Assembly: GCF_025698545.1 (NCBI RefSeq)
Contig: NC_068576.1
Coordinates: 48,105,890-48,169,889, forward strand
Length of the DNA stretch: 64,000 bases
Reading direction: 5' to 3'
From: Gossypium raimondii
Lineage: Eukaryota > Streptophyta > Magnoliopsida > Malvales > Malvaceae
This document shows positions 34,422 to 44,953 of this stretch, piece by piece. A program made the position numbers and the translations under genes. The first letter of the stretch is position 1, and the number at the start of each line of letters is the position of its first letter. The notes under the pieces are model-generated. The model was not told the DNA's origin. It ran no database searches and saw only the letters and a list, made by a program, of their open reading frames with translations.

Positions 34422-35627
34422 CTATGAGTGATGACTAGTTGTATCATGTCGATCATCGCCGCCACCAGCTCCGTCGTGGTGCGAATGTGACCTGCTCACT
34501 TGTGACCCCGATACGACAGTGCCCGACACTTGACGATAAGGATCCAATCCCGCTAACATATTGAAATGCCCTTCACTTAAGCCACTACTTCCATCACCAA
34601 CGCCACCACTGGAAACGCTGCTTGAGCCCAATTGTTGACCTGACAATAAGGCCATCGGCGTTGGAAAATTCATGAAATGCAATCCACTAGACATAGGACC
34701 CTTATACAAAGCACTGTTAGTAACCGATGGAAACGTCCATACAGGATCACGATCGGCGCTCATAACTTGATTATTAGAATTAGTAACCATCCAAAAATTC
34801 GCCGGAATCTGACCGTGACTTGCCGCCGGGATTTCCCCAGTGCTTGACTGCAACAAGTAGCTCCCCATTTGATGTTGTGAAGATAAATCTTGGTCGGGTC
34901 TTCTTTTCCTTCCTAGAACACCTTCTTCAGTTTCTGATATTTCCAACGACGTACCATCATTGTCACGCAACTCTTGCTTAGTTTGGAACATGAAGTTCAA
35001 GTTACTACTAGTATTCGATTGGAAATTAAGGAATGTCGGGGTTGTTTCGAGTCCGATTCCGGGGAACAAACTCCGACGTTGTTGCATAGAGAAGTTGGAG
35101 TTGAAACCCGAGGAGCGTAGCTGAGAAGGAACTGACATGCTTGGGCCGGAGCTACGGAGGGAGATGTTGAGGGAAGTGAAGTTTGCAGGGATTGTGCCGG
35201 TGCCCGTGGCGGCGATCACTGCTGGTTCAGCTTGTTGGAGCAGCCACTCGATTGTTTCACCATCGGATTTGTGGCCGAGCTCACGGGTGAGTTGAAAAAC
35301 CCTAGCTGCACAAAGAGCTGGCATGCGGATCCTACGACCACGTCCGTCGACCTTGGTGTGTCGGTCCTTGGTAGAAGTACGTTTAGGGGGAGGTTTTTTG
35401 GAAGGGTCGGGGGAGATTTGGAGGGCAGAAATGGAAGTGGGGGTGTTAGTTTGATCGGCAGAGGAAGAGGAGAGGGCCATAGAAGGGAAAGTGGGGGAGG
35501 AAGAGGACGAACAAGGCTGGTTGTCTTCTTCTTTCTTCTCTAGCAATTGGAATGGAAAAGTAGGGCGATGGTGGTGGTTGTGGCGGTGGTGGTGGAGTTG
35601 ATGATCATCACTACCTCCTCCTTCCAT
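34422..35627 (-). CDS. TCP14: Class I TCP transcription factor, TCP14/TCP15 clade
   Basis: Intronless 401-residue frame. A His- and Ser-rich N-terminus with [18 protein letters not shown] is followed by the TCP domain at about residues 78-135. The basic region is [20 protein letters not shown] and then [20 protein letters not shown]. Helix 2 is [20 protein letters not shown]. The lack of the 4-residue insertion in the basic region marks class I (PCF type). The block [20 protein letters not shown], an IPANFWM motif and an [18 protein letters not shown] motif point to the TCP14/TCP15 pair. The N-terminus resembles TCP14 and the C-terminal TSHHS resembles TCP15, so the paralogue label is approximate. 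Such proteins bind GTGGGNCC-type sites in the nucleus and promote cell proliferation, internode growth and seed germination. The start is the first ATG of the frame. No frameshift or decay is seen. Confidence 0.93.
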   Translation of the reverse strand: MEGGGSDDHQLHHHRHNHHHRPTFPFQLLEKKEEDNQPCSSSSSPTFPSMALSSSSADQTNTPTSISALQISPDPSKKPPPKRTSTKDRHTKVDGRGRRIRMPALCAARVFQLTRELGHKSDGETIEWLLQQAEPAVIAATGTGTIPANFTSLNISLRSSGPSMSVPSQLRSSGFNSNFSMQQRRSLFPGIGLETTPTFLNFQSNTSSNLNFMFQTKQELRDNDGTSLEISETEEGVLGRKRRPDQDLSSQHQMGSYLLQSSTGEIPAASHGQIPANFWMVTNSNNQVMSADRDPVWTFPSVTNSALYKGPMSSGLHFMNFPTPMALLSGQQLGSSSVSSGGVGDGSSGLSEGHFNMLAGLDPYRQVSGTVVSGSQVSRSHSHHDGAGGGDDRHDTTSHHS

Positions 35628-36899
35628 GATACCATTAAAAGTAGTACAGGTTGTTTCGCTAATGTAATGCCTTTCTTTTTCTTTATGAGAGACAGCTTGT
35701 GATGGCGATGACAGATAGATTAATGGGGGGAGATGAGTCTATGTTTTTGATTAATTTAATTTGCGGTTCTTTCATCAAAATATCTCTTTTCAAGGGTTTG
35801 TAATTCCCTTTCAGAATTCATGTGCTCCAGGAGAGGGAAGTGAGGGCAAGCTTTATGCACTTACGCCCGAGCTTTTAATATTTGATTAATCCATATTATC
35901 GAAACCTAAGCCATAACATTATATTCCGAATGAAAATATTTATATATTTATAAAAATAATTATGGATAGAGTGATAAAATAATTTAAAATTTCTAATCTT
36001 ATGTTGACGTCTTTTAATTATTTTATTTGAAATAAATCATATTAATTATAAGGGTATTTTAATAGCCTACCAATCATGTATAATATAAATTTTGAACGCA
36101 TAATGTTTATTTTTTATACTCAAAAACAGGAACCTTTGAAAACCAAAAGTGTAAAAAAGAAAAAACAGTGAAAAAATAGAATTTTGTCCTTATAATTAAA
36201 TTAGAAAATAAATAACTGGGAATGAGGTGAGAAATGATATTGTGGTTGGAGTGACAGAGGCCTATTGTTCAGATTCCACGTGAGGTGGCCTTTTTTATGA
36301 TTGAATCCATAAAGACAATGGTGGGGAGTGTAGGACACCATCCCAAGTCAAAAAAATTTGTTTGAAAGATTTTTTTAAAAAGGAAAAGATTTCTGAAATG
36401 GGACCCCTACTCTCCATTCAAGTAATCATTTCATTTTGCCTTTGTTTTGGAGGGGGAGCACTTTGGGATTCCTCTTGTTTCTTTACTTTGCCTTCTCCAT
36501 TGTGTGTGTGTTTTAGGGTTTCCAAAACACATCATATCTTTGATCAATTCTTTGGCCCCCTTTTCCTCATTAAGGACAATTCAAAAGCAATCACTTCGGA
36601 TTAAGACTTTGTTTCCATACTTTATACCCTTGGATTATATGATACGTCTGAGCAAATTAGGTTTTTTTGGGGATAACTTCATAATTAATTTGATCAGAAT
36701 CAATATAATTATATTATTCCCAAATCCTTTTGCCTTGGACTTACCTGATCAGCTGTTTTTGATGGTGAAAAAACTCTTGTTCCTTTTTATACTAACCAGT
36801 TTTTCCTTATTACTCCTCCTCTCTGTCCAACTTTATGAGATTTAAAAGCAATTAAAAAAAACTAATACAAGCTTTATTCTTCTCAAAAAATATATATAC
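35628..36899. other. Upstream region of the TCP gene
   Basis: Contains the TCP leader and promoter. A CACGTG G-box (about 36278-36283) is visible. Plus-strand open frames at 36362-36604 and 36447-36845 show no domain and look like chance frames in pyrimidine-rich DNA. Confidence 0.5.
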
Positions 36900-37520
36900 A
36901 CAAGCAATTTTTATCACATGCGTATACATACATAAATTACGCAGTTAGAACACCAATGTTAGTTTAGAAATAATTTACAATAAATGGTAAAATTGCCCCC
37001 ACCCTCAAAATGGTAAAATTGCCTTATAGCCCCTTCAAAATTTTAAAAGTTATTAGTATAATGGTAAATTTGTACTTTGGCTCAAGAAATAATGATTCAT
37101 CTCTCGCCCCTCCTAAAGCAATTTTTTAGCTTCTCCCTTTATCTTGAGTTAGTGTCTAGCTCACTTGTGGCACTAACTCAATCAACAACAATATTATCAA
37201 TATTAAAAATCCTATCACACGCTTGTGCAAGTGAAAACTAAGTACTTAGAACACAAATATTAGTTTAAAAATAACATACAATAAATAATGAAATGTATAG
37301 TTTGAAACTAATTAATTATAATAACAAATGAAATATTTACGACATTAAAATTAAAAATTAGATTAAATTTTGAGTTAAACAAAATTTAAATACATAAATA
37401 CATCATATTAAGAATACTAAATGCATTACATTTGTTTATCATAGTGTTGTCATTATTCGTGAGTTAATGTCGAGTTGGCTTGTGACATCATCTCAATTAA
37501 CAACATTATCAATATATAAT
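36900..37520 (-). repeat. Two inverted-orientation copies of the 41796 tandem family
   Basis: Read on the minus strand, both copies contain the ATTGATAATRTTGTTGATTG block, then AGTTRGTGYCACAAG, ATCATRGTGTT and the ACTTTATTATTTGTTAT-like portion seen in the plus-strand tandem copies at 41796-42672. Unit spacing is about 300 bp. A further short copy occurs near 37750-37810. Confidence 0.6.
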
Positions 37521-37834
37521 TGATGGAGGTGATAAAGTTTGCATAATACATGTATTAATGTAAATATTATATTAAAATAAAGTTTTGATTTAGCGGTAAA
37601 ATTAATATTTTTATTGATGCTAATAGCATGAGAACAAATCCATCCACATGTCAATATTTTTTTGTTTGTTTTTAAAGTAAAAGACTAAAATACCTTTGAA
37701 TAAAATAACTTAATTTAATTACGAAAGAATATTTTTGTAATTGCACTAACTAAATTGGTGCCTAATTGACTCGTGAGATTAACTCAGTTAAGAACTTAAA
37801 TAATAGTATAGATATTTTACTAATTTCGCTCTTA
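37521..37834. other. AT-rich spacer
   Basis: Contains a partial member of the dispersed repeat family (CTAATTGACTCGTGAGATTA near 37760) and no gene. Confidence 0.4.
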
Positions 37835-38990
37835 TATGGTGGCGTCGTAGGTCCACAAATGAAAAACTTGGTCAAGCCATAATTGGGACTTTGGAGGAGT
37901 TCTAAAAGAAGTTTAAAGAGCAATTTTATCCAGAATATGCCAAGAAGAAGGCTTGAGCTAAGTTGTGTTGGTTATAGCAACAAGGCACAATTAAGAATAT
38001 GTAAAAGAGTTTAGTGAACTAATGCTCCAAATTAAGGATCTGAGTGAGAAAGAGACATTCTTCTTTTTCATTGTGGTTTGAAACCATGAGCCAAATAGGA
38101 ATTGAAATGTCGATGGATCCAATAATTGACCAAAGCTATGATCATGAAAAGTTCTTAATCGGACTTATTTCGAGCAAAGACAAGTTCAAGTCTTCTAAGC
38201 CCAAAAAGAAAGGCAATAGTGGAGGAGACTATAAGGAATAACAACATAAAAATGGAAATAATGACAATGGTAAGAATGGTAGTAATGGTAGTAATGGGAA
38301 ACCACAAAATGAGAAGACGAAACCCAACAACCATCAAAAGGGTAAAGAAAACAAAAAGAAGCTAATACAGTACTTCTTCTGTTGTAGACTGCATATGATG
38401 CAGGACTACCCATAGCGGTTCAAGTTTGTCGCGATCAATATATAAAAAGAAGAGGAGCCTGAAGAAGGTAGACTGTTAAAGCTTAGGTCAATAATACTCA
38501 AATTTGCTAAAGAGAAGAGGGATCACAAGTAGAGATGGTTCATGTTTGTAGACATCAACATCGTAGGTCAAATGATGAGTGCTTTTGTTGATATGAGGGC
38601 AATAGACTTATTCATTCCGGAAAAAGTCGCAGGTAAACTTGGTCTCTCAATTGGCAAATTGACTGAGAAGATTAAGACTGTTAATTTTTAAAAAGGTCCC
38701 AATTGTAGGAGTAAAACAAAGAGTTGAGCTACATAGTGGGGATTGGAAAGGCAATGAAGACTTTGAGGTAATTCATTTAGATAATTATGATTTTTTTCTC
38801 GGCTTGAATTTTCTTGACAAGATTAATATTCTATTGGTTCCTTTTTTCGATTGCATATATATCTTGGGTACTCGTCAATGACAATACGTTGTGTCGATGA
38901 GTTGTGATGAGAAAGGTAGAACCAAAGTATTGTTGGTAGTCCAACTAGTCGAGAATGTTCATTGTCATAAGAACATTGACTTGGTAGATC
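37835..38990 (+). pseudogene. Decayed Gypsy gag-protease
   Basis: Frames interrupted by many stops encode a retrotransposon gag segment (KKFKEQFYPEYAKKKA, then QQGTIKEYVKEFSELMLQIK and DLSEKETFFF). A degraded zinc-knuckle-like CFLCRLHMMQDYP follows at about 38377-38412. Then comes an aspartic-protease-like segment (GQMMSAFVDMRAIDLFIPEK and AGKLGLSIGKLTEKIKTVN). The catalytic D-T-G is replaced by D-M-R, so no active protease could result. It is a Ty3/Gypsy element from a different lineage than the one at 54584 onward. Confidence 0.8.
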
Positions 38991-39600
38991 AGAGTGTTAA
39001 GGAGTGTTAAGGAAACCCCCTTGAAAATGCTAGAGGTGCGACAAACTAATATGAAGCCTGTTGAGTTATTAGTGGGGCTACCACTTGTGAGAGAAGTGGG
39101 TTGTGTATCAAATTGTGGGAAAAGTGGTGATGCAAACTGGATAGTTAAATAGAGTAAATGCTATGATCGAGGTACATCAAAAACACATTCCTAGTGTTTT
39201 TCATTATGACTTACCATTGGCTTGGTAAAGGCACAAGGGCTTTTTTAGAGTTCTAAAACGGGTAAGTCAAAAGGCTTACAAACCAGAGTTGGCGGCAATG
39301 CTCAAGGTTAACCTAATGTTCAATGTGGGCACGCCTAAGTCTATTTGTGCAGGTTAAGGGAATTCAGATCAAGGCAAGTCACAATGGGGGCAAGTAAGAC
39401 TGGTGAGCTCTTATAATCGAGATGTCCAGAAGAGAGAAACAATTTTCGTTGGACGACGCTAGAGACATAAGCTAAGGTAAATGTTTTAAGGGGTGAAACT
39501 ACCCAATAGAGAGACTAGTTGGGAAACAATCGAGCCATTGAGGCAGTTTTAAGATGAGTTAGACTAGTGTCATTCTAAGGATGCCACGAAGGCGTCGCGA
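38991..39600 (+). pseudogene. Residual internal region of the decayed Gypsy element
   Basis: Continuous with the gag-protease remnant, but no reverse transcriptase, RNase H or integrase motifs can be read. Most of pol has been deleted. The end resembles the segment found just before the polypurine tract in such elements. Confidence 0.5.
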
Positions 39601-39617
39601 GAATGGGTGGGGGAAAA
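39601..39617 (+). promoter_or_regulatory. Polypurine tract of the decayed Gypsy element
   Basis: GAATGGGTGGGGGAAAA is purine-rich and directly precedes the LTR start TGTCATGGGCC. Confidence 0.65.
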
Positions 39618-40285
39618 TGTCATGGGCCGCGTATCAAAGCCCGTGATAAATGCACATAAAACGCCTCATGGAGGTCAACTGATTAAATGGGGCTCATTTG
39701 ACCCACTTGAATTGGCCCGGTTCATTGAACATATGGAGAAACCCATCTACTTGAAGCCTTGGTGGCCTAGTGAAACACTCAGGTAAAACTAGAGTTACTA
39801 TGGTGAATATTGTAAATCTTAATAAATAAGATTATATAGAGTTTAAATCTCTTAGGACTCTCATATTGTAGATAGACTTTGATCTCGGTCGTTGATGTAA
39901 TTTAAATTGTACCATCAAATTTGGGGGAGCTTAACTGTAAATGGAGGTATTCCTCCTCATTTATAATCACTCGGTTTTAATTCTTCAAAGCTATAGAATA
40001 CTTTGAGAGCATTTACTCAAACACTTGTGTGCTTAGTTTTCTCATGACTTTTCTGTTTGCTTCTTCGTTTGAGAGTTTGTTTTTGCTTCATTTTGGTGCC
40101 TTAGAGAATTACTTTCCTAAAAAATTCTCGCATTTTCGAGAAATAAACTAACTTAGGTGAATTAGAAGCAAATGAATCGCCGAAAGCCACATAATTTGTC
40201 CCACCTATTCAATCATTCGCACGACTCCCTAATCTCAAGCCGTCATCTAAACGTCATTGGTTTGCTTTGCCTCGTGGTTGCAACA
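39618..40285 (+). mobile_element. 3' LTR of the decayed Gypsy element
   Basis: Begins TGTCATGGGCC after the polypurine tract and ends GTTGCAACA, giving TG/CA termini and a length of about 670 bp. No matching 5' LTR is present in the window, so the element is truncated on its left. Confidence 0.6.
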
Positions 40286-40302
40286 CCCCTTATTTCTCTT
40301 AT

Positions 40303-40306
<4 letters not shown>

Positions 40307-40337
<31 letters not shown>
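40307..40337. repeat. (AT)n microsatellite
   Basis: Perfect AT run of about 30 bp followed by a long A/T-only stretch to about 40700. Confidence 0.9.
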
Positions 40338-40340
<3 letters not shown>

Positions 40341-41116
40341 AAAAAATTATGAATGTTTTTAGATTATATATTTTTTTCTATATCACTATATATTTCATTC
40401 TGTTTTTATTTAAATTTAAATTTATATAATTTAGGAATTTATATATTTTATGGATTTATATACATTTTTAAAGATTTTATATATTTTTCTATTTTTAAAT
40501 TTTTAAAAAATTTATGCATATTTGATAATTAGTTTTAGATATTTTACATATATTTTATAGATTTTATATATTTATTCCTATTTTATAAACTTTTAAAATG
40601 TATCTTAATTATTTATATTTATTTATTTTTATAATGTTTTAAAATTGATTTTTGATAATTTAGAAATATATATATTTTATAAAAGAAATTTGATATATAG
40701 ATGTGCTAAAAGAATGATATGTAGCGTGTGTTTCTTGTCTAAATTACCTAAAATAATGATGTTAAAAAATATGAAAGAGAAACGAGTATACTTGGTAGCA
40801 ATCATTCCTTAAATGGGCTGCTGTGGTGGGTACTCATTTGGTCTGGTGTATTTGCAGTTGGTGAAAAATAATTTACATTTTTTTGGTGGTTAAGTCGCTG
40901 TGTTCTTATATTAGCTCCGCTCTCTGCATTTGGATGGTAGCATTTGAGAATAAATCAATTAAACATAATAAACTTCAAATCAAATGAGCACTGATAGTTT
41001 GAAACCAACAAAACTAGCTAGTACTAGTATATCCCATCCTATAATTTCAGGGAAAATGCAGGCTAAAATGTCAAAAGTTCAAAAAAGGTTAAAACTATTA
41101 ACATGATTTATATACC
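40338..41116. other. AT-rich intergenic DNA
   Basis: Repeated ATTTTATATATTT-like phrases (about 40440-40700). No gene seen. Confidence 0.45.
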
Positions 41117-41265
41117 TCTAAGCGACCTAAAGAAGCAATCTCTGGAAATGGGTATCTAGACTTATCATTAGAAACTGGTTGCTTCTGTTTATTATCAGCC
41201 ACAAAGAATACCAAGGCGATTGCAATGGTTCCTTGAACACCTTTCACTACTGATTCAGATGGTGT
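41117..41265 (-). pseudogene. Isolated exon-like gene fragment
   Basis: On the minus strand an open stretch reads PSESVVKGVQGTIAIALVFF, continues VADNKQKQPVSNDKSRYPFP and EIASLGRLE, and is followed by a GTATAT splice-donor-like sequence. The composition (hydrophobic run then charged, balanced codons) looks like a real exon, unlike its AT-rich neighbourhood. I cannot name the parent gene, and no adjoining exons are visible. It abuts a member of the GTTGGTGTCAC repeat family (41266 onward), which suggests capture by, or interruption by, a mobile repeat. Confidence 0.4.
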
Positions 41266-41795
41266 CACAAGTCAATCGAGCACCAACTCGATTAAGAAAA
41301 TTACAAAAATGCTTTTTTGTATTAATTAAAATAAATTATATTATTTTAGGATATTTTAGTCTTTTTATTTTGAAAAACCCCAATTTGAACTCATGTTGTT
41401 TACATAAATAAAATATTAACTTTACCATTAAACCAAAAAGATAATTTAATATAATATTTACATTTTATTTGTATTATGCATTTTTATTACCTCATTAATT
41501 GTATATTTATACAACCTATGCAATTAATAATGTGTTTGACTAAGTTGGTGTCACCCATCTGCTGAGTTCCAACTTAGTTATGAAGTTACCAAAAACTCAT
41601 TATTTTACAAAGCTACAAAATATTCATATAAAATCTAGAAAATGCATATAATGAGATTCGAACCCAAAATATTATAATTATTATCATCTTAATTTTACCA
41701 TTCCACCCAAATTCACATTTGGTTGCTATATTGATTTTTATAAATTAGTTACGTAAATTATTTCACCCACATTGTGGGTGTCATAATCTAGTATA
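41266..41795. repeat. Degenerate members of the GTTGGTGTCAC repeat family
   Basis: Phrases such as AAGTTGGTGTCACCCATCTG (about 41542) and AATCGAGCACCAACTCGATT (about 41274) recur in loosely spaced form ahead of the ordered tandem copies. No gene seen. Confidence 0.45.
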
Positions 41796-42672
41796 TTGAT
41801 AATATTGTTGGTTGAGTTGGTGTCATAAGCTAACTCAACAAGAACTCAAGATTCATGATAAACAATTTTGTTCATTTAATATTCTTAATTTGATGTATTT
41901 AAATTTTATTTTGCTCACAATTTAATCTACTTTTTCATTTTAATATCATATATATTTAATGTGTTATTATTAATCAATTTCAAACCATAAGTTTCATTAT
42001 ATCATATGTTATTTTTAAATACCCTATGTGTTCTAAATACGTAGTTTCCACGTGCATACACGAATGATAGAATTTTAGCATTGATAATGTGGTTGATTGA
42101 GTTGGTGTCACAAACTAAGTCAATATTAACTCAAGATTCATGATAAACAATTTTGTACATTCAAGATTCTTAATTTGAAGTATTTACGTATTTAAATTTT
42201 GTTTTACTCACAATTTATTTATTTTTCATTTTAATATCATACATACTTCATATGTTATTATTAATTAATTTCAAACCATACGTTTTATTATATCATATGT
42301 TATTTTAAATACCCTATGTGTTCTAAGTACATAAAGTGCATAATTTCCTCGAATATGTGAATGATAAAATTCTTAGTATTGATAATGTTGTTGACTGAAT
42401 TGGTGTACCAATCAACTTAATACCAACTTAAGAAAAATGACAATACCATAATAAACAATTAGACTGCATTTAATATTCTTAATATGGTATATTTACCTAT
42501 TTAAATTTCTTTTTACTCACAATTTAAATTATATATTTTATTTAATTGTGTACATATTATATATATTATTATTGTTGTTATTATTAATTTTAAATATTAC
42601 GCTTTATTGTTTATTGTCTATAATTTTACATATATTTTAAATACGTAATTTATACATTAATGTGTGATAGAA
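41796..42672 (+). repeat. Three tandem copies of a ~290-bp repeat
   Basis: Units begin near 41796, 42080 and 42378 with ATTGATAATRTTGTTG, followed by AGTTGGTGTCA, ACTCAAGATTCATGATAAAC, TTTGTACATT, TTCTTAATTTGA, a TTTTACTCACAATTTA block and TACCCTATGTGTTCTAA-TACGTA. Copies diverge by roughly a tenth to a fifth by eye, and the third is most degenerate. There are no open frames. Inverted copies lie at 36900-37520 and a single one near 6300. Confidence 0.75.
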
Positions 42673-43352
42673 TTATCTAATTGATATTAATTCCGATGTT
42701 TTTATTTACCTGAAAACCTATGTCTAAATTAAAATTTGCAAAGATGATCCTAGTCTGTGGCCTTTCTGGGCTGAATCATTTTTAATTAGTTGGATCTTCT
42801 AAATCTTTTGAAGGCTCTCTCATAAATCATAGGGATAACAAATTAAAGGGTAAATTACCAATAAAAGCTCTTTTATTTTTAAAATTATCGAAATGGGCTA
42901 GGTCTTAAATTAATTACTGGAATGGGCCAATTTCCCCCAAAACGCGTCTACGTCAGCGCGTTGTCAAGGGATAAAGCAGGAAAACGCTTCCTCAAGGAAG
43001 CATTTTGTCCACGTAGATAGAAAATGCGTCCTTGAGGGCGCGCTTTGTGTCCACGTGGACAAAGCGCTTCCTTGAGGAAGCGTTTTCCCCATGTCTGCTA
43101 CAATACCAACGACTATTGTTTTTACCGTTGGTAACCCCCCAACGGTCAAAAAAAAAAAAAACTATAAAACCCCCCTTTCATTTTTTTCACACTTAAATCC
43201 TTTCCATCTTCAATCTTTCAATATCCTTTCAAATTTCTCTCAAATTTCTCTTAAATTCCTCTCAAAGCTCTCTTTAATTTTTTTTCGAAAAAACTCTAAT
43301 TTTATTCTTTTTGAATTTATTTTTTTAAATAAAAAAATTGATCGTGTTAGCA

Positions 43353-43712
43353 ATGGCCGGAGAATTAATTCGTCTCGATGATAAATACATATCCGTCGAA
43401 CAAATAAAAATGGTAAGTGTTAAATTTAATTTTTAAATATTATTTAAGATTTTTTTTCATTTATGCAATTTTAAATAATTTTTATTTTATTATTTCTTAT
43501 AAAATTCTGTAGATCGGATATTGCAATGCTATATCCGTAATATGCCTGGTCCTCCATCACTGTTGATAGAGAATTACCTACGAGAAGCGGGTTTTTGGAG
43601 GTTATCTGATACCGGACTTGTCACAAAACCTTGTACATCTGAGATGGTTGCTGAAACTTGTTGATTTTAGAGCAGCTGGTGAATTTAGTTGGGGGTCTGT
43701 CGTGTTCGGTAG
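43353..43712 (+). pseudogene. PMD (MAIN-like) gene fragment, left arm
   Basis: Exon 1 (43353-43412) encodes MAGELIRLDDKYISVEQIKM and is followed by GTAAGT. After a short intron the sequence encodes DRILQCYIRNMPGPPS and IENYLREAGFW. A deletion with frame change joins it to a later part of the domain, GGYLIPDLSQNLVHLRWLLK and LVDFRAAGEFSWGSVVF. In intact relatives these parts are separated by the block found on the opposite strand at 43720-44018. PMD proteins (MAIN, MAIL1) are nuclear factors in silencing and meristem maintenance, and PMD domains also occur inside Mutator and Gypsy elements. This copy cannot make the full domain. Confidence 0.7.
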
Positions 43713-44258
43713 AATCATCATTCAGCTCCGGGAATGTCTCGTAACCAGCCCATCTCAATCCAACCATTGTTAATATTATCTGGAATAGCACCCAAAAGCT
43801 CGTAGCATACCGCTCCCCAATCACCAGATTGAACGGACCCGGTGACTGCGTACCCGTCCACCGGCAATCCCAATTGCAAATTCACATCTTCCAAAGTAAT
43901 AGTACACTCTCCACATGGAAGATGGAATGTGTGTGTCTTGGGTCTCCACCTCTCTATCAACGCACTAATAAGTTTCGGGTCCAATTTACACCCCCGGCCT
44001 ATCGTCGCCACGTGTCAAAAACCTGCTTCCCACAAGTAATTCTCTATCAAAGGTGATGGAGGACCAGACATATTACGGATATAGCATTGCAATATCCGAT
44101 CTACAGACTTTTATAAGAAATAATAAAATAAAATTTATTTAAAATTGCATAAATAAAAAAATCTTAAATAATATTTAAAAATTAAATTTAACACTTACCA
44201 TTTTTATTTGTTCGACGGATATGTGTTTATCATTGAGACGAATTAATTCTCCAGCCAT
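43700..44258 (-). pseudogene. PMD (MAIN-like) gene fragment, right arm
   Basis: On the minus strand exon 1 starts at 44258 (MAGELIRLNDKHISVEQIKM), followed by the same intron and an exon 2 that reads MSGPPSPLIENYLWEAGF, a stop, then [60 protein letters not shown] and [20 protein letters not shown]. These are conserved PMD blocks in order. A frameshift near 43750 changes WLRD-IPGAE to [12 protein letters not shown], after which PMD similarity on this strand stops at the inversion point near 43706. Confidence 0.75.
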
Positions 44259-44953
44259 TGCTAACACGATCAAATTTTTTTGATTTAAAAAAATAAATTC
44301 AAAAAAATAAAACTAGAGATTTTTCAAAAAAAATTAAAGAGAGCTCTGAGAGAAATTTGAGAGAAATTTGAGAGGATATTGAAAGATTGAAGATGGAAAG
44401 GATTTAAGTGTGAAAAAAATGAAAGGGGGGGTTTTATAGTTTTTTTTTTTGACCGTTGGGGGGTTACCAACGGTAAAAAAAATAGTCGTTGGTACTGTAG
44501 CAGACACGGGGAAAACGCTTCCTCAAGGAAGCGCTTTGTCCACGTGGACACAAAACGCGCCCTCAAGGATGCGTCATTCATCGTGGACAAAGCGCCTTGA
44601 AGAAGCGTTTTCCTGCTTTATCCCCTAACAACACGCTGATGTGGACGCATTTTGGGGGAAATTGGCCCATTCCGATAATTAATTTAGGACCTGGCCCATT
44701 TCGATAATTTTAAAAATAAATAGGCTTTTATTGGTAATTTTCTCCAAATTAACAATTGATAATGGAAGATTCCACGTTTATTTGCTTATTAAATTTCGAG
44801 TGAATATAAATATTGATTTTCATATATCAATTTTTTAATTTATATTAAGATAAATTATATAAATATTCACTCAATTATATAAAAATTTATTTTAAGTACT
44901 CAAAATAAAAGTTTATTAATTTAATCACCCACATAAGTTGAAGTGACAGATAA

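Larger units (their letters stand above)
42848..44744. mobile_element. Mutator-like element with ~730-bp terminal inverted repeats and PMD gene fragments
   Basis: The arms 42848-43598 and 44019-44744 are near-perfect inverted copies (terminal GGGTAAATTACCAATAAAAG against GAGAAAATTACCAATAAAAG). They are flanked by CAAATTAAA and CAAATTAAC, an 8-of-9 match to the 9-bp target duplication of Mutator-type elements. Each arm carries a row of short palindromes around CGCTTCCTCAAGGAAGCG, a leader, and the first exon, intron and start of exon 2 of a plant mobile domain (MAIN-like) gene. The central 420 bp hold further PMD pieces in opposite orientations. No MuDR-type transposase is present. The whole can fold into a hairpin of over 700 bp. 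Confidence 0.75.

Noticed and set aside
35232..35543. 103-codon plus-strand open frame
   Set aside because: Antisense shadow of the TCP domain region of the TCP gene.
36362..36845. Two overlapping plus-strand open frames of 80 and 132 codons
   Set aside because: Leucine/phenylalanine-rich translations of pyrimidine-rich DNA, no domain, and located in the TCP upstream region.
43829..44056. Plus-strand frames of 75 and 65 codons
   Set aside because: Antisense of the PMD coding blocks on the minus strand.
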